From a virus, in IMG/VR virus record IMGVR_UViG_3300031841_004520, positions 59,593 through 123,592 of that record: DNA of 64,000 nucleotides; one strand, 5' to 3'. This document shows, in pieces, positions 44,658 to 53,988 of the stretch. Position 1 is the first letter of the stretch; each line of letters begins with the position of its first letter. A program made the position numbers and the translations under genes. The notes below the pieces were generated by a model. It saw nothing but the letters and a program-made list of their open reading frames with translations. It did not search any database and was not told the DNA's origin.

Positions 44658-45328
44658 GACGCTATATCTTTAATTGATTTAATATCAGGATGTTTTCTAT
44701 CTCCTAATACACCATCAGCGAACCCATAGCTAACAGCTTCTTCTGCATTAATATACCAATCTCCTTGTTTTAGTTTTGTGTTTAAAAAGTTTTTAACTTT
44801 AGTTGTTGTTAATTTATCACCATACTTATCTTTGAAGAATTGTCCATTTGCACATTGACCAGCATATACATCTAACATAACGCTACATATATGCTTTTCA
44901 TAAGCTACCCAATTTTGCACGCTAAGGTATTCACCACCGGCATCGGTTGATCCATAATGACTCATAAAATAAGCGTTAGGCATCATTATTCTAGTGTCAG
45001 CAGCCTGTAGAATAATACTACTCATGCTTTCTGCTTGACCATAAACCAAAACGCTTACATAAGACTTACAATTAATAATAGCGTCATATATAGCCATACC
45101 ATCTGACCACTCTCCTCCAACACTTTGCATGTGTATTAAAATATGATTGTGGTTGGTATAGTCCAAAGCTCTTATGTTTTTAATAAAAGTATTGGCCATT
45201 CTATATTCTACGCCAGGATTCCCATCATCTGCTACAAAATGATTATGCAAAAATATCTCTCTTGTTTTCATACTAGAAGAATAATTGTGTAGATCAAAAA
45301 GTAGATCATTTTGCTCGTTATTATTCAT
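44654..45328 (-). CDS. clpP: ClpP-like serine protease
   Basis: 224 residues. HMQSVGGEWSDGMAIYDAI is the ClpP substrate-strand region; GQAESMSSIIL has the nucleophile (Ser 101), MSHYGS the His (124), and QGDWYINAEEAVSYG the Asp (190). The triad is complete. It may act as the prohead protease, as in lambda-like phages, or pair with a host ClpX-type unfoldase. Its place near virion genes favours the first option. Confidence 0.85.
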   Translation of the reverse strand: MNNNEQNDLLFDLHNYSSSMKTREIFLHNHFVADDGNPGVEYRMANTFIKNIRALDYTNHNHILIHMQSVGGEWSDGMAIYDAIINCKSYVSVLVYGQAESMSSIILQAADTRIMMPNAYFMSHYGSTDAGGEYLSVQNWVAYEKHICSVMLDVYAGQCANGQFFKDKYGDKLTTTKVKNFLNTKLKQGDWYINAEEAVSYGFADGVLGDRKHPDIKSIKDIAS

Positions 45329-45725
45329 GTAGATATATTCCTACTAGTTTATTGACGGTATTCATCACATTTCTATCTATAAAGTTTTTACCTATAGCTA
45401 TTCTGAAACGATATCTAGTAAATATATCTAAAATTTCAATACCATCAGTCTGTTCTATGATATTAGAAATTTGATTAGTAATATTAAAGTTGGTGTGGCC
45501 TACCCAAAAATTAAATACTTTACTAGGTGCGCTATATTCATTATAAGGAATTATTCCCATAGGCGAAGATATTGCATACATTAAATGTTTTTGCACTTCT
45601 GCATCTTGAGATTCTTCGTCTTCATCTAAATGATTTTCCTCATTTGCATTTTCTGGCCATGCTGGTTCTTCGTAATTTGGTAGATATGGATCTGTCCATT
45701 TTTCCCATATGATTTTATTCTTCAT
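45321..45725 (-). CDS. Unknown acidic protein upstream of clpP
   Basis: 134 residues. An acidic, disordered stretch (residues about 20-40) precedes a compact alpha/beta part with the NFWVGHTNFNIT strand. No motif recognised. It overlaps clpP by 8 bp and the next upstream gene by 11 bp; a substrate or scaffold for the protease is possible. Confidence 0.5.
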   Translation of the reverse strand: MKNKIIWEKWTDPYLPNYEEPAWPENANEENHLDEDEESQDAEVQKHLMYAISSPMGIIPYNEYSAPSKVFNFWVGHTNFNITNQISNIIEQTDGIEILDIFTRYRFRIAIGKNFIDRNVMNTVNKLVGIYLHE

Positions 45726-46068
45726 TTTTATTAATACTATAGCTAAAATCAGAAGGTCTGACCATAGGTATTTCTTTAGATGTTTGTAATTTGGTTATTG
45801 CTTTTAAGTTAAATAGTGTTTGTTTTATAAATTTTTCAGAACTTTTATCTTCCTGCATAGCATTAGACAATATATCTAAAACAGAATCAGTATAGCTACC
45901 ATTATTTATATTATATAAAAGTGTAGCTAGTATTACACTAATAGAGTCTTCATCACTAACCCAGTCTATAGTAACGTCAACCTCATTAAAAGGATCTACC
46001 TTAAAAGTGACGCTTACTACAGATTGGTCTTCTAGTTCTAGATTTCTTTTTTTAAAAAAATTAAACAT
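45715..46068 (-). CDS. Unknown small protein
   Basis: 117 residues with a basic start (MFNFFKKRNLE), two beta strands and a helical end. It adjoins the sigma-factor gene with no gap. No motif recognised. Confidence 0.5.
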   Translation of the reverse strand: MFNFFKKRNLELEDQSVVSVTFKVDPFNEVDVTIDWVSDEDSISVILATLLYNINNGSYTDSVLDILSNAMQEDKSSEKFIKQTLFNLKAITKLQTSKEIPMVRPSDFSYSINKNEE

Positions 46069-46638
46069 TTATACTAGATTTTTAATGTTTCTTAACGCTT
46101 TGTGTATATTTTGCCTAACGGCCTCTCTAGTTATATTAAAGCGTTGTCCTACTTTTTCAAGTGTATAGCCCTCAAAGTAATACAACTTGATGAACTCTCT
46201 TTGGTTGTCTGTCACTAAATTAGAGTTTAATATATTATATATATCATTATGAAGAATATCTTCCGATTCTTTTTCTATAGCGATAGCACAAGGATCTTTT
46301 TCCTTAGAGGGTATAGTGTCCTTAATATTAGAAGAATCTTCGTCTTTAGCAAAGTCTAATGAGGATTTCTTAGGTGCTTTATATTTTTTGGTAGCATAGG
46401 TCTGAATTGCCCAAATAGCACATTGGTTTCTATACGAATACCTAGTCTTTTTTTGACCGGTTTTACCAGTTCTGTTTGCATCCCACTTCCAATCTCCTTG
46501 CATAATTGCACTAGCAACATCAGAGATAGCATCTTCACTCTTCAGCATTTCTTTAGCTAAGGAACCTCCGAACTTATTGATTGTTTTCTTAGCCAAGTTT
46601 AGATATATCTTCAAATCATCAAATTCAACATTTTCCAT
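46069..46638 (-). CDS. Sigma-70-family RNA polymerase sigma factor
   Basis: 189 residues from the ATG at 46638 (AAGGA 8 nt upstream; a TTG at 46644 is less likely). The N-terminal half has a region-2-like helix set ending RYSYRNQCAIWAIQTYA. The last 55 residues are a clear region 4, EFIKLYYFEGYTLEKVGQ and REAVRQNIHKALRNI, with the HTH that reads the -35 box. Probably directs host polymerase to late phage genes, like T4 gp55 in role. Confidence 0.85.
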   Translation of the reverse strand: MENVEFDDLKIYLNLAKKTINKFGGSLAKEMLKSEDAISDVASAIMQGDWKWDANRTGKTGQKKTRYSYRNQCAIWAIQTYATKKYKAPKKSSLDFAKDEDSSNIKDTIPSKEKDPCAIAIEKESEDILHNDIYNILNSNLVTDNQREFIKLYYFEGYTLEKVGQRFNITREAVRQNIHKALRNIKNLV

Positions 46639-46665
46639 TATCAAAATCCTTTGGTTCTAAATTAA

Positions 46666-47085
46666 TTATTTACTTTTCTTCTGAGCCCTTTTCAAAGCTT
46701 CTGGCGATGGTCTGTCCTTATCTCCAGGTTTAGCTGGTCTATAATTTTTACCTTCACGAAGCTTTTTCTTTCTAATGTTCTCCCACAAACTTGCAGGAGT
46801 CATACCTTCTTTATCGTCATCAGAAGGACTAAACTTTACAAAATCATGAATAGTTGTCATGTAGTCTTCTGTTATAGCAATTTTACCCTGTAACCAACTC
46901 TCTGTCAAGTTGTTTTTAATTTTTTCGTCTTCAAGTGACATAAGTATTGATTGGGCATTTCTCATGATAGAATTTAACGAACCCACACTCATTTCTAAAA
47001 AGTCTTTTTTGTATTCATTTATATTATCTTCTGCCTTACTTTTTAATTCTTTCTCAACTCCAGATAAAATGTTTTTATAACTCAT
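46666..47085 (-). CDS. Helical charged protein, possible scaffold or head-associated
   Basis: 139 residues, helical and charged, with a basic Pro-rich end (KNYRPAKPGDKDRPSPEALKRA). The shape is seen in phage scaffold or prohead-core proteins, and it lies in the structural-type part with the sigma factor and ClpP. No family recognised; function inferred only from context. It overlaps the PAP2 gene by 11 bp. Confidence 0.5.
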   Translation of the reverse strand: MSYKNILSGVEKELKSKAEDNINEYKKDFLEMSVGSLNSIMRNAQSILMSLEDEKIKNNLTESWLQGKIAITEDYMTTIHDFVKFSPSDDDKEGMTPASLWENIRKKKLREGKNYRPAKPGDKDRPSPEALKRAQKKSK

Positions 47086-47761
47086 GACCTACTCCTGCGT
47101 AATACTTTTTAAGTTCTGGGTAAATTGTTTTTATAATTGTTTTAGCTACAGTGTTGTCTGAAGGATAATGTACTCCTTGCAATTCTCTAGCCTTACCACA
47201 AAGATCAACTAAGTTAGTAAATTCTTTTGTGTATTGTGGATACTTATCAGATAAGATTTCTGATATTAAAGCAGCATACATTGTGTGTCCGCTGGGATAT
47301 GATGGCGTCTTGTGTGTTTTAGTAATAATTCTATTGATTGACATATCATAGTATTCTGCAAGCTGATAGGGTCTGGGTCTATTATAGTAAAACTTTAAAT
47401 GATCTATAATAGCTATGACGGATGTATAATATACTGTTGTAAAAAATCTTACAGGAAAGTCTAAATTATATTTGGTTATTACTTTCTTGAATGAATGTAT
47501 AGGATCATCATCTATACTATAGATTAGATCTAAATCAGCCTTACTTCTGTTATTTGTAATATTTTGTAAGTATTGAAGCTCTTTTTTAGTCTCTTCGCTA
47601 GAGTTTTTGTTTGGCTCTGACACTATCTTGAACAAGTCTATCTTACCTACTTCTGGGAAATCCATAGAGGCATAGCGAGAGTTTTTATATTCAAAATTAT
47701 CAATATATCTAATTTTGTCTATATTTATATGCTCATTTATTTTTTTAATAAGATTAATCAT
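47075..47761 (-). CDS. PAP2-family phosphatase
   Basis: 228 residues. The three PAP2 signatures are present: KFYYNRPRP (KX6RP), YPSGHTM (PSGH) and ARELQGVHYPSD (RX5HX3D). They hydrolyse lipid or sugar-lipid phosphates, such as undecaprenyl pyrophosphate. No full set of membrane segments is visible, so it may be a soluble PAP2 like bacterial acid phosphatases. In this genome it could serve the glycan genes or phosphate supply. Confidence 0.85.
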   Translation of the reverse strand: MINLIKKINEHINIDKIRYIDNFEYKNSRYASMDFPEVGKIDLFKIVSEPNKNSSEETKKELQYLQNITNNRSKADLDLIYSIDDDPIHSFKKVITKYNLDFPVRFFTTVYYTSVIAIIDHLKFYYNRPRPYQLAEYYDMSINRIITKTHKTPSYPSGHTMYAALISEILSDKYPQYTKEFTNLVDLCGKARELQGVHYPSDNTVAKTIIKTIYPELKKYYAGVGHEL

Positions 47762-47873
47762 ATTTAAGTATTAAAAGCAGGAGTTACTTTAATTGTAAGG
47801 TTTTCAATAGCTATAGGCGTAACCATAGCAGAGAATACATAAGGCCATTTTCAGCAACTGCTTTTGCATATCA

Positions 47874-49592
47874 TTATGAATACCACTCAGGAATGACATA
47901 TGTAGTATATCTATTAATTGCGACTGGCAATATATGATCTGTATTGAACTCTAATACTTTTATCTCCGTACCTATTGGATTATTGTGGTTTTGAGGAGGC
48001 CTACTATGACGGCCTAAAGCACCAGAATTTAGAATTTCGATTGTTCTAGAATATTTGAAGGAAGCTGTTTTAATTTCTGTATTAGAAAATGTTTTATCCT
48101 TGCTGGTGTAACCTATGAGTTCTGAGGTTCTATAGTGATCTTTTTGGTAAGTAGCAATTTTAATTCTTCTACTAGCATCAATCTTTGGGAGCACATAATA
48201 GAAAATAGTGCCTTCAAAATATACTTTTAGTCGTAATAATCCTTTTTGAAAGTCACCATTAGATTGTCTTAGTGACCTACGACTATAGCCAAATACATGT
48301 GTCATCACATGCTGCGTAAATGCCCGACGATAGTGCCTTCGTTGGGTAAATGACAAAGGTATATAGTTTACGTTAAGCTTGGAAATGGATGTACCCAAAC
48401 CAATAACGCTATACCCATTGGAAAGGTTCCCATCTCTTAATGGAGATCCAACTACATCGCCCCCACTTCCTTCCTCACGAGTGGGGAAAAGAAGTTTTCC
48501 AGCACCAGGTACATGATATTCATTTATACTACTTCCGCCAAGGTACATGTTGTCTACAATGCTAGTATAATTAACTTCACTATGAGCATTAAATCCACTA
48601 ATGCATCTGTTTGTTCTTAGATTTGCTCCATCATCTAATATTGAGCTCTCAGCCCTCGCTGACTCAATTAAATAGTCTCCTGGTGCAATCCAACCATGAT
48701 ACATATTGGGCGGTCTCTTGGATGCATGTATATCTATTCTTCTAATACTACTGTAAAAACCACCAGATAATGTTAAAGGGTCTGTAATAGGATCAGGCAT
48801 AGACACAACGGAACTATTTATTGCATAAACTACGCTTGGAGGCGCAGGCTGATCTGGATCTTGAGGTCTATTTGGTGATGTTGGTGGGTCAAAAGTTCCA
48901 GTAGGAGGGTCTTGTGGAGCCGGTGGTGCAGGCGGTTTGTTTGGAGGAAGTTCAGGATCTGGTTCTGGTGCTGGAGGCTTTGGCACTGGTGGAGGAGCTG
49001 GAATTTGTGGAACATCTGGTGCTTTAGGCCGTTCTGGTCTTGGTGGATCAACAGGATCTTGAGGGGGTCGGGCAGGAAAATTTGGACCAAAATCGGTTTT
49101 AGGATCATAAACATCTGTAGGAGGCCATCCACTTAAACCTACACCACATACACCACGCTTGTAATCCAACACGTCGTCTACACTAGGTCTGAACCATTTA
49201 TTTATTGATGGTCTACCAGCCGCTTCCCATGCTAGTCTTCTTGCTTTATCGACAGGATCTTCTGAAACACCTGAAGGATTACCACTGGTAGGGAATTTAG
49301 TTGGGTTTGTTTCAAGCCAGTAATTTGGTACACTACCTGATGGACTACCATAAGGGAAAGGAGGGTGGCCTGACGCTGCAACACATCCCGCATGTTCAAC
49401 CGCATCAAGTCTTTCTTCTTTATTAGGGAAAAGACGGTCTTCAGGAGTTTCTTTAGGTCTCAATCCTGGACCATATGATGCAGTATTATACTTTCTTGGA
49501 TGCACGGGCAAGTACGATAACAAACTTGTAAATACAATATTGTCGTCTACACCTTCTAATATTTTATTATATATTTCTTTGTTGCTACTCAT
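47874..49592 (-). CDS. Proline-rich fibre-like virion protein
   Basis: 572 residues. The N-terminal module MSSNKEIYNKILEG..DDNIVF is shared with the protein at 33737-34006, and KYNTASYG echoes its repeat. About residues 180-255 are almost half proline (PPAPEPDPELPPNKPPAP), a stiff rod. The rest is beta-rich (SVIGLGTSISKLNVNY). This looks like a tail fibre or spike with a docking N-terminus and a receptor-binding C-terminus. No enzymatic motif is seen. Confidence 0.7.
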   Translation of the reverse strand: MSSNKEIYNKILEGVDDNIVFTSLLSYLPVHPRKYNTASYGPGLRPKETPEDRLFPNKEERLDAVEHAGCVAASGHPPFPYGSPSGSVPNYWLETNPTKFPTSGNPSGVSEDPVDKARRLAWEAAGRPSINKWFRPSVDDVLDYKRGVCGVGLSGWPPTDVYDPKTDFGPNFPARPPQDPVDPPRPERPKAPDVPQIPAPPPVPKPPAPEPDPELPPNKPPAPPAPQDPPTGTFDPPTSPNRPQDPDQPAPPSVVYAINSSVVSMPDPITDPLTLSGGFYSSIRRIDIHASKRPPNMYHGWIAPGDYLIESARAESSILDDGANLRTNRCISGFNAHSEVNYTSIVDNMYLGGSSINEYHVPGAGKLLFPTREEGSGGDVVGSPLRDGNLSNGYSVIGLGTSISKLNVNYIPLSFTQRRHYRRAFTQHVMTHVFGYSRRSLRQSNGDFQKGLLRLKVYFEGTIFYYVLPKIDASRRIKIATYQKDHYRTSELIGYTSKDKTFSNTEIKTASFKYSRTIEILNSGALGRHSRPPQNHNNPIGTEIKVLEFNTDHILPVAINRYTTYVIPEWYS

Positions 49593-49598
49593 AAAATT

Positions 49599-49997
49599 CT
49601 AAAACTCTGTTACATATACGGGAGGAGTAAAATTACCGCTTCCATGAACTACATCATATATTTCTGCAAATGTTGTCTGGTATCCTACATTGCCCAGAAG
49701 AGGTAGATACAAACCCTCTTTCATTAATCTATTGACTACGAAGGTTGTATTGACAGAAGCTGGATGGTATGCATTTGGTCGTAATGTATTTAGAGGTGGT
49801 CTTACAGTGCCTGAAGCTTCTATTTCTGGTATCTCAACGCTATTATCTGCCCTTCTTACGTCTTCGGTCTCTACGACAACAGAACCAGCATTGACACCTT
49901 GCTCTTTGGTAAGCTGCTTCATGTGTAGGCCGTATTTAATTCTTTCACGGTTTAAACCTAAATAAAAACCGGTGCTAGATCTAGCTTTGTTTATCAT
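49599..49997 (-). CDS. Probable small virion protein
   Basis: 132 residues; a basic start, then beta-rich with LPLLGNVGYQTTFAEIY near the end. It lies 6 bp upstream of the fibre-like gene and 1 bp from the next gene, so it may be part of the same structure, such as a fibre connector. No family recognised. Confidence 0.5.
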   Translation of the reverse strand: MINKARSSTGFYLGLNRERIKYGLHMKQLTKEQGVNAGSVVVETEDVRRADNSVEIPEIEASGTVRPPLNTLRPNAYHPASVNTTFVVNRLMKEGLYLPLLGNVGYQTTFAEIYDVVHGSGNFTPPVYVTEF

Positions 49998-50369
49998 TTA
50001 CCACGCTTTACAAGACCAATATCTTGCCTTCCATTTAGGACCCGGATTAGAACAATTATGTCTAGCACGAAAACTTTTACGTCTTGCTGGATCAGACTTT
50101 TTAATTTTCATGTTAGGGTCACCAAAGTTTACTTTAACAACATTACCTTTGTCGTTTTTTACATACACACTACGTTTTTTGGGCCCATCAGGAGTTAAGA
50201 AAGGTTTATTTAGCTGTACTTTTCTACCTTGGTATTCTGCACCAAGAGCTTTACCCTCCTCATCATATATCTCAGAGGCTTCGATTTCTGAAACATACTC
50301 ATTCCATTCTTCGTCCCAATGGCATTTAGCAGAAAGTAGATTTTCTTTAATCTTTTCTATTAATGACAT
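49998..50369 (-). CDS. Conserved-type phage protein with basic Cys/Trp end
   Basis: 123 residues. The last 60 (FGDPNMKIKKSDPARRKSF, then RHNCSNPGPKWKARYWSCKAW) form a compact, basic, aromatic-rich domain that I recall seeing attached to phage head or prohead-protease proteins. No catalytic residues are apparent. An AAGGA site precedes its ATG. Virion or maturation role is a contextual guess. Confidence 0.55.
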   Translation of the reverse strand: MSLIEKIKENLLSAKCHWDEEWNEYVSEIEASEIYDEEGKALGAEYQGRKVQLNKPFLTPDGPKKRSVYVKNDKGNVVKVNFGDPNMKIKKSDPARRKSFRARHNCSNPGPKWKARYWSCKAW

Positions 50370-50408
50370 TATACATATTCCTTTAGTGGTTAGGATAGAT
50401 ATAGTTAC

Positions 50409-51482
50409 TTACACCAAAAATAGCTCGTCATGTATAATTTTAGAGGTGTTAGCCCAAGTTAATGCTGCTGCTGTATCTAATCCAGCTTTATTTGAGCGTA
50501 TATTGTTCTTATAAACATATCTCATATGTTCGACAATTTGCTCCATTTGCTTAACCCCTAGCTTTGCCCACTTTCCAGAACCATCAAACCAGATACCATC
50601 TACAGCGGGCTCTAATTCATCTACATCCACCAAAAAACTGTTGTCTTTATTGCAGTATGCTGTGTGAGCAGAATAATTAGTAGCAATTACAGGCTTATCC
50701 ATAGCCATAGTTTCAGGTATCTCATTGTTCCACCCTTCTGCTCTAGAGATATAAAGCCCACAATCAGCTTGATAAATTACAGAAGCTACCTCAGAATGAG
50801 TTTTTAGTCTATCGAAACATTTAATTTTATCTCCTAGTTTACTTCCCGTGTATAGCTCTTGCCATTGTTGTATTTGTGCAGGCTGTAAGAATGGATTATG
50901 ATTAACCATCCACAACTCAACATCATCATCCTTTGTAAAGGCTTCGTTAAATAGATGTACAAGGATGTCGTGACCTTTCCTAACTTCCCATTTGCCTATA
51001 TTAATAAAGCGATATGTGGAGCCCTCACTTTTAGGAGGTTTTGTACTGATGTTGAATATGCTATGGTCTACACCCAATGGGCAGATTTTAATTTTAGATT
51101 CATCAATACCATGATTGGCAATAATTTTTTTAGACCATTCACAAGTCGTAAACACAACATCAGCATGTTTTAGTCCTGCTACTTCTACTTCTTTAAGTTT
51201 GTCTATTTCGAAAAACGGAAAGACACCATATTTACCATTCCCAATCCTACTAAACAGGTCGTGCATATGCCATATCTTTAAACACGGAGCACCTCTAGTA
51301 TCTCCAGATATAGTGTTGTTTATATCTTCCTGCAAAAGTTTTCCGTCATTAGGATTTTCTAGAGATATATCACCTACGGGATAAACAGAAATGTCTGTTT
51401 TTTTTCTAATGTTTTTCCAAATGTTGGTAGAAGTAATACCATATCCGGTTGTATTGTTTATAGGCGCTAAAAAATTAATCAT
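50409..51482 (-). CDS. GT4-type glycosyltransferase
   Basis: 357 residues. NTTGYGITSTNIW is the GT4 acceptor-side loop, RFINIGKWEVRKGHDIL starts the donor domain, and ISRAEGWNNEIPETMAMDKPVIAT has the E(x7)E donor site (Glu 249). A complete GT-B glycosyltransferase. It is separated from the main glycan block and coupled (4 bp) to GMP reductase; it may modify a virion protein since it lies beside them. Confidence 0.85.
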   Translation of the reverse strand: MINFLAPINNTTGYGITSTNIWKNIRKKTDISVYPVGDISLENPNDGKLLQEDINNTISGDTRGAPCLKIWHMHDLFSRIGNGKYGVFPFFEIDKLKEVEVAGLKHADVVFTTCEWSKKIIANHGIDESKIKICPLGVDHSIFNISTKPPKSEGSTYRFINIGKWEVRKGHDILVHLFNEAFTKDDDVELWMVNHNPFLQPAQIQQWQELYTGSKLGDKIKCFDRLKTHSEVASVIYQADCGLYISRAEGWNNEIPETMAMDKPVIATNYSAHTAYCNKDNSFLVDVDELEPAVDGIWFDGSGKWAKLGVKQMEQIVEHMRYVYKNNIRSNKAGLDTAAALTWANTSKIIHDELFLV

Positions 51483-52513
51483 GGATATATCCTATTGTGA
51501 GTATTGTTTACTTTAATAAATGTTGTATTCTTCCCCATGTCTTTTAAGTTTTTAGCACCAATGTATGTGCAACAACTTCTCAGACCTCCTAAAATATCTT
51601 GAATAGTATGTGACGTTTTACCCTTATATGGTATTGTAACACATTTGCCCTCACTAGTTCTATAATCGGCAACTCCACCACTGTGTTTATCCATAGCCTG
51701 TTTGCTACTCATGCCATAAAATTTTAAAGAATGTTTTTCTTTATTCTCATTATAAATCCAATCACCATCACAACAATCGGTTCCAGCAAACATACCTCCA
51801 AGCATAACAAAATCAGAGTTAGCGCAAAATGCTTTACAAACATCAGCAGGTGTAGTACATCCACCATCACTGCAAACATGACCACCTACGCTATGAGCAG
51901 CATCAGCACACTCTATAATAGCAGAAAGTTGAGGGTATCCTATTCCAGTTTTTAGTCTAGTGGTACAAACACTACCTGACCCTATACCTATCTTGACTAT
52001 ATCCACCCCACCATGAAAGATCAACTCTTCTGTCATTTCAGGAGTAACGACATTACCTGCCATAATAATAATATCAGGATACCACTCTCTAATTTTTTTA
52101 ATTGTTGATACAAACTTTTCGTTATATCCGTTAGCTACATCAATACATAGATTGGGTTTCTTCTGTAGATTATCATATACAGAACTTAGTTTTTCCATAT
52201 CAGGTTCTGATATACCCATAGAATAAAAAGCATACTGTCTGGGAAATTCAAAATGATCTAATAGCTTTTTGGATTTGTAGTGTTTGTGCAAACAAGTTAT
52301 GCAGTCGTAACCTGACAAAACCTTGTTCATACTAATAGAACCTGTCGTATCCATGTTCGCTGCCATAATAGGGATACAATTTAATTCTCTATTAGAATGA
52401 GGGAATTTAAATACTCTGTTTAATTCTACCTGTGATCTACTAGATATATTAGATCTTTTAGGTCTTATTAAAACATCACTAAAATCTAATTTTGTGTCTT
52501 CAGATATTTTCAC
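51479..52513 (-). CDS. guaC: GMP reductase
   Basis: 344 residues. It follows E. coli GuaC closely: LDFSDVLIRPKRS, IPIMAANMDTTG, CIDVANGY, GNVVTPEM, KIGIGSGSVCTTR (catalytic Cys 183), GYPQLSAIIECADAAH, SDGGCTTPADV, DFVMLGGMFAG, FYGMSS, GGVADYR and LGGLRS. It reduces GMP to IMP with NADPH. Unlike IMP dehydrogenase, no CBS domains are present. It could shift purine balance toward adenine nucleotides in the infected cell. Confidence 0.93.
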   Translation of the reverse strand: MKISEDTKLDFSDVLIRPKRSNISSRSQVELNRVFKFPHSNRELNCIPIMAANMDTTGSISMNKVLSGYDCITCLHKHYKSKKLLDHFEFPRQYAFYSMGISEPDMEKLSSVYDNLQKKPNLCIDVANGYNEKFVSTIKKIREWYPDIIIMAGNVVTPEMTEELIFHGGVDIVKIGIGSGSVCTTRLKTGIGYPQLSAIIECADAAHSVGGHVCSDGGCTTPADVCKAFCANSDFVMLGGMFAGTDCCDGDWIYNENKEKHSLKFYGMSSKQAMDKHSGGVADYRTSEGKCVTIPYKGKTSHTIQDILGGLRSCCTYIGAKNLKDMGKNTTFIKVNNTHNRIYP

Positions 52514-53460
52514 AACTGAACCCCAACATACATAACCATAGAGGGGTTTGCAAATATATTGAATTCATTGTTGTTATTTACCAAAATATCACCATGAAAA
52601 GTTACATGCTCACAATTAGATCCGTTATACCTACCTGATAAATATTTGTCAGCTTTATATATACAGCAACCTCCAAAGGCACTATTGACTTTAATCGGTG
52701 GAGATCCAGGAAGGGGTAGCCACCATTGGAACCAATACATAAGTCCTCTTGACTGAACATCTGCCCAATGGTTAAGTCTAAACGCCCAAGAGTCGTATCC
52801 TGTCAGTAATATGTCTTTAGACTTATATCCTTCAGTAAAATCTACACGCTTAAACAAAAAAGAGAATCCTGCAATAGCATCTACTTTGCTATTAGAAGCC
52901 AACCATCCCATACTGTTTAATATGCCATCAACTGATAAATCCATAAAGTCTGTATCAATTACAATAACATAATCAACTTTATCTTGTAGAGATTTTACAT
53001 AGTCCTGACATTTATTTCTGGCATGAGCCATATTTTCTGTTCTAACTGTGGACGTAGATAAAGGTAAATACGGAGTCCCTCTTTCTTCAGACTCTATTGT
53101 TGCATTGTTTTTGCCTTCTGCCCATTGGTTTAAAACCTCTACAGTATTATCCTCTGAATCGTTTTCATATGTATAGAAATATACCTTTTTAAATAAGGGC
53201 TCTACATCATCTGAAAGCATTTTTAGATTTCTGCTTAAAGCATCTGCTGAATTTCTAGATATACTAACAATAGCGACAGCGCTATCGTTCGCTAGCTTTT
53301 TGCCAGATTCAATCATACTGAGATACTGAGTATGAAATTCAGTAAGAATATTGTCAGTGTGCATCTTTTCAAAAAAAGACTCGACACTTTTTTCTTTCGT
53401 CAACTTGTGAGCTTGATCTAAATCTCTGAGTTTCTCTTTATCGGTTATAAAATCAGACAT
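52510..53460 (-). CDS. Glycosyltransferase, GT62/GT69-like
   Basis: 316 residues. SISRNSADALSRNLKML, YFYTYENDSEDNTVEVL and VDYVIVIDTDFMDL (metal-binding DTD) resemble the Anp1/CMT1-type mannosyltransferases. GGCCIYKADKYL and CEHVTFHGD follow as the acceptor loop and late His. A mannose-type donor is possible, but substrate is not proven. It overlaps guaC by 4 bp and the next gene upstream by 8 bp. Confidence 0.7.
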   Translation of the reverse strand: MSDFITDKEKLRDLDQAHKLTKEKSVESFFEKMHTDNILTEFHTQYLSMIESGKKLANDSAVAIVSISRNSADALSRNLKMLSDDVEPLFKKVYFYTYENDSEDNTVEVLNQWAEGKNNATIESEERGTPYLPLSTSTVRTENMAHARNKCQDYVKSLQDKVDYVIVIDTDFMDLSVDGILNSMGWLASNSKVDAIAGFSFLFKRVDFTEGYKSKDILLTGYDSWAFRLNHWADVQSRGLMYWFQWWLPLPGSPPIKVNSAFGGCCIYKADKYLSGRYNGSNCEHVTFHGDILVNNNNEFNIFANPSMVMYVGVQL

Positions 53461-53986
53461 AATTAAAAAAGCACCATCTTTCCGTAAGTTCTAAAGACAT
53501 ATTGTTATTTATATCTGTCAGATATTCTTGCACCTCTGACCATTCACTAAAAATCATGTTATGGGGTATTGTGCCGAATAGCCAATCAGGAGTCTTCTTC
53601 TTACCCTGAACAATATGTATAATAATTGGCTTCTTTTGTCTATTAGCCCAAAAGATTTCTTCCAGAGTTCCGCATGGGTGAGTATCAATATCTAAATTTA
53701 CTATTAAAAAATCACTGACATCCACCATTCTTAGGTCTACACTTCTGATACCTCTCATTAACTCTGAAAGCTCATCATACTTTCCTGCTTTCTTTAACTC
53801 TCTTTTGTGTCTAACAACAGAATCGTCTTCTACACCTAAATTAGTGGGTTTTTTAAGAGGATTAAAAACTTCTACGCCTAAAGATTCCAAGAAAGGTGTG
53901 ATGAAATCTCTCCACTGACTACCTCTGTCCGGCACTCTATCTATAGCACCAGCCAAATAACATCTTTGCTTATAAAGTCTTTTCAT
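53453..53986 (-). CDS. Nucleoside 2-deoxyribosyltransferase-like protein
   Basis: 177 residues from the ATG at 53986. CYLAGAIDRVPDRGSQWRDF and VEVFNPLKKPT, then DFLIVNLDIDTHPCGTLEEIFWA, follow the deoxyribosyltransferase fold: the first Asp-loop and the catalytic Glu in a 'GT..E...A' context. Such proteins swap bases on deoxynucleosides or hydrolyse dNMPs. With RNR, ThyX and GMP reductase, it fits nucleotide salvage. Confidence 0.75.
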   Translation of the reverse strand: MKRLYKQRCYLAGAIDRVPDRGSQWRDFITPFLESLGVEVFNPLKKPTNLGVEDDSVVRHKRELKKAGKYDELSELMRGIRSVDLRMVDVSDFLIVNLDIDTHPCGTLEEIFWANRQKKPIIIHIVQGKKKTPDWLFGTIPHNMIFSEWSEVQEYLTDINNNMSLELTERWCFFNYV

Positions 53987-53988
53987 CA

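Noticed and set aside
48830-49136. Frames of about 74-100 codons on both strands in the fibre-like gene
   Set aside because: They are reflections of its proline-rich segment, giving repetitive Leu/His or Trp/Arg sequence with no start signal.
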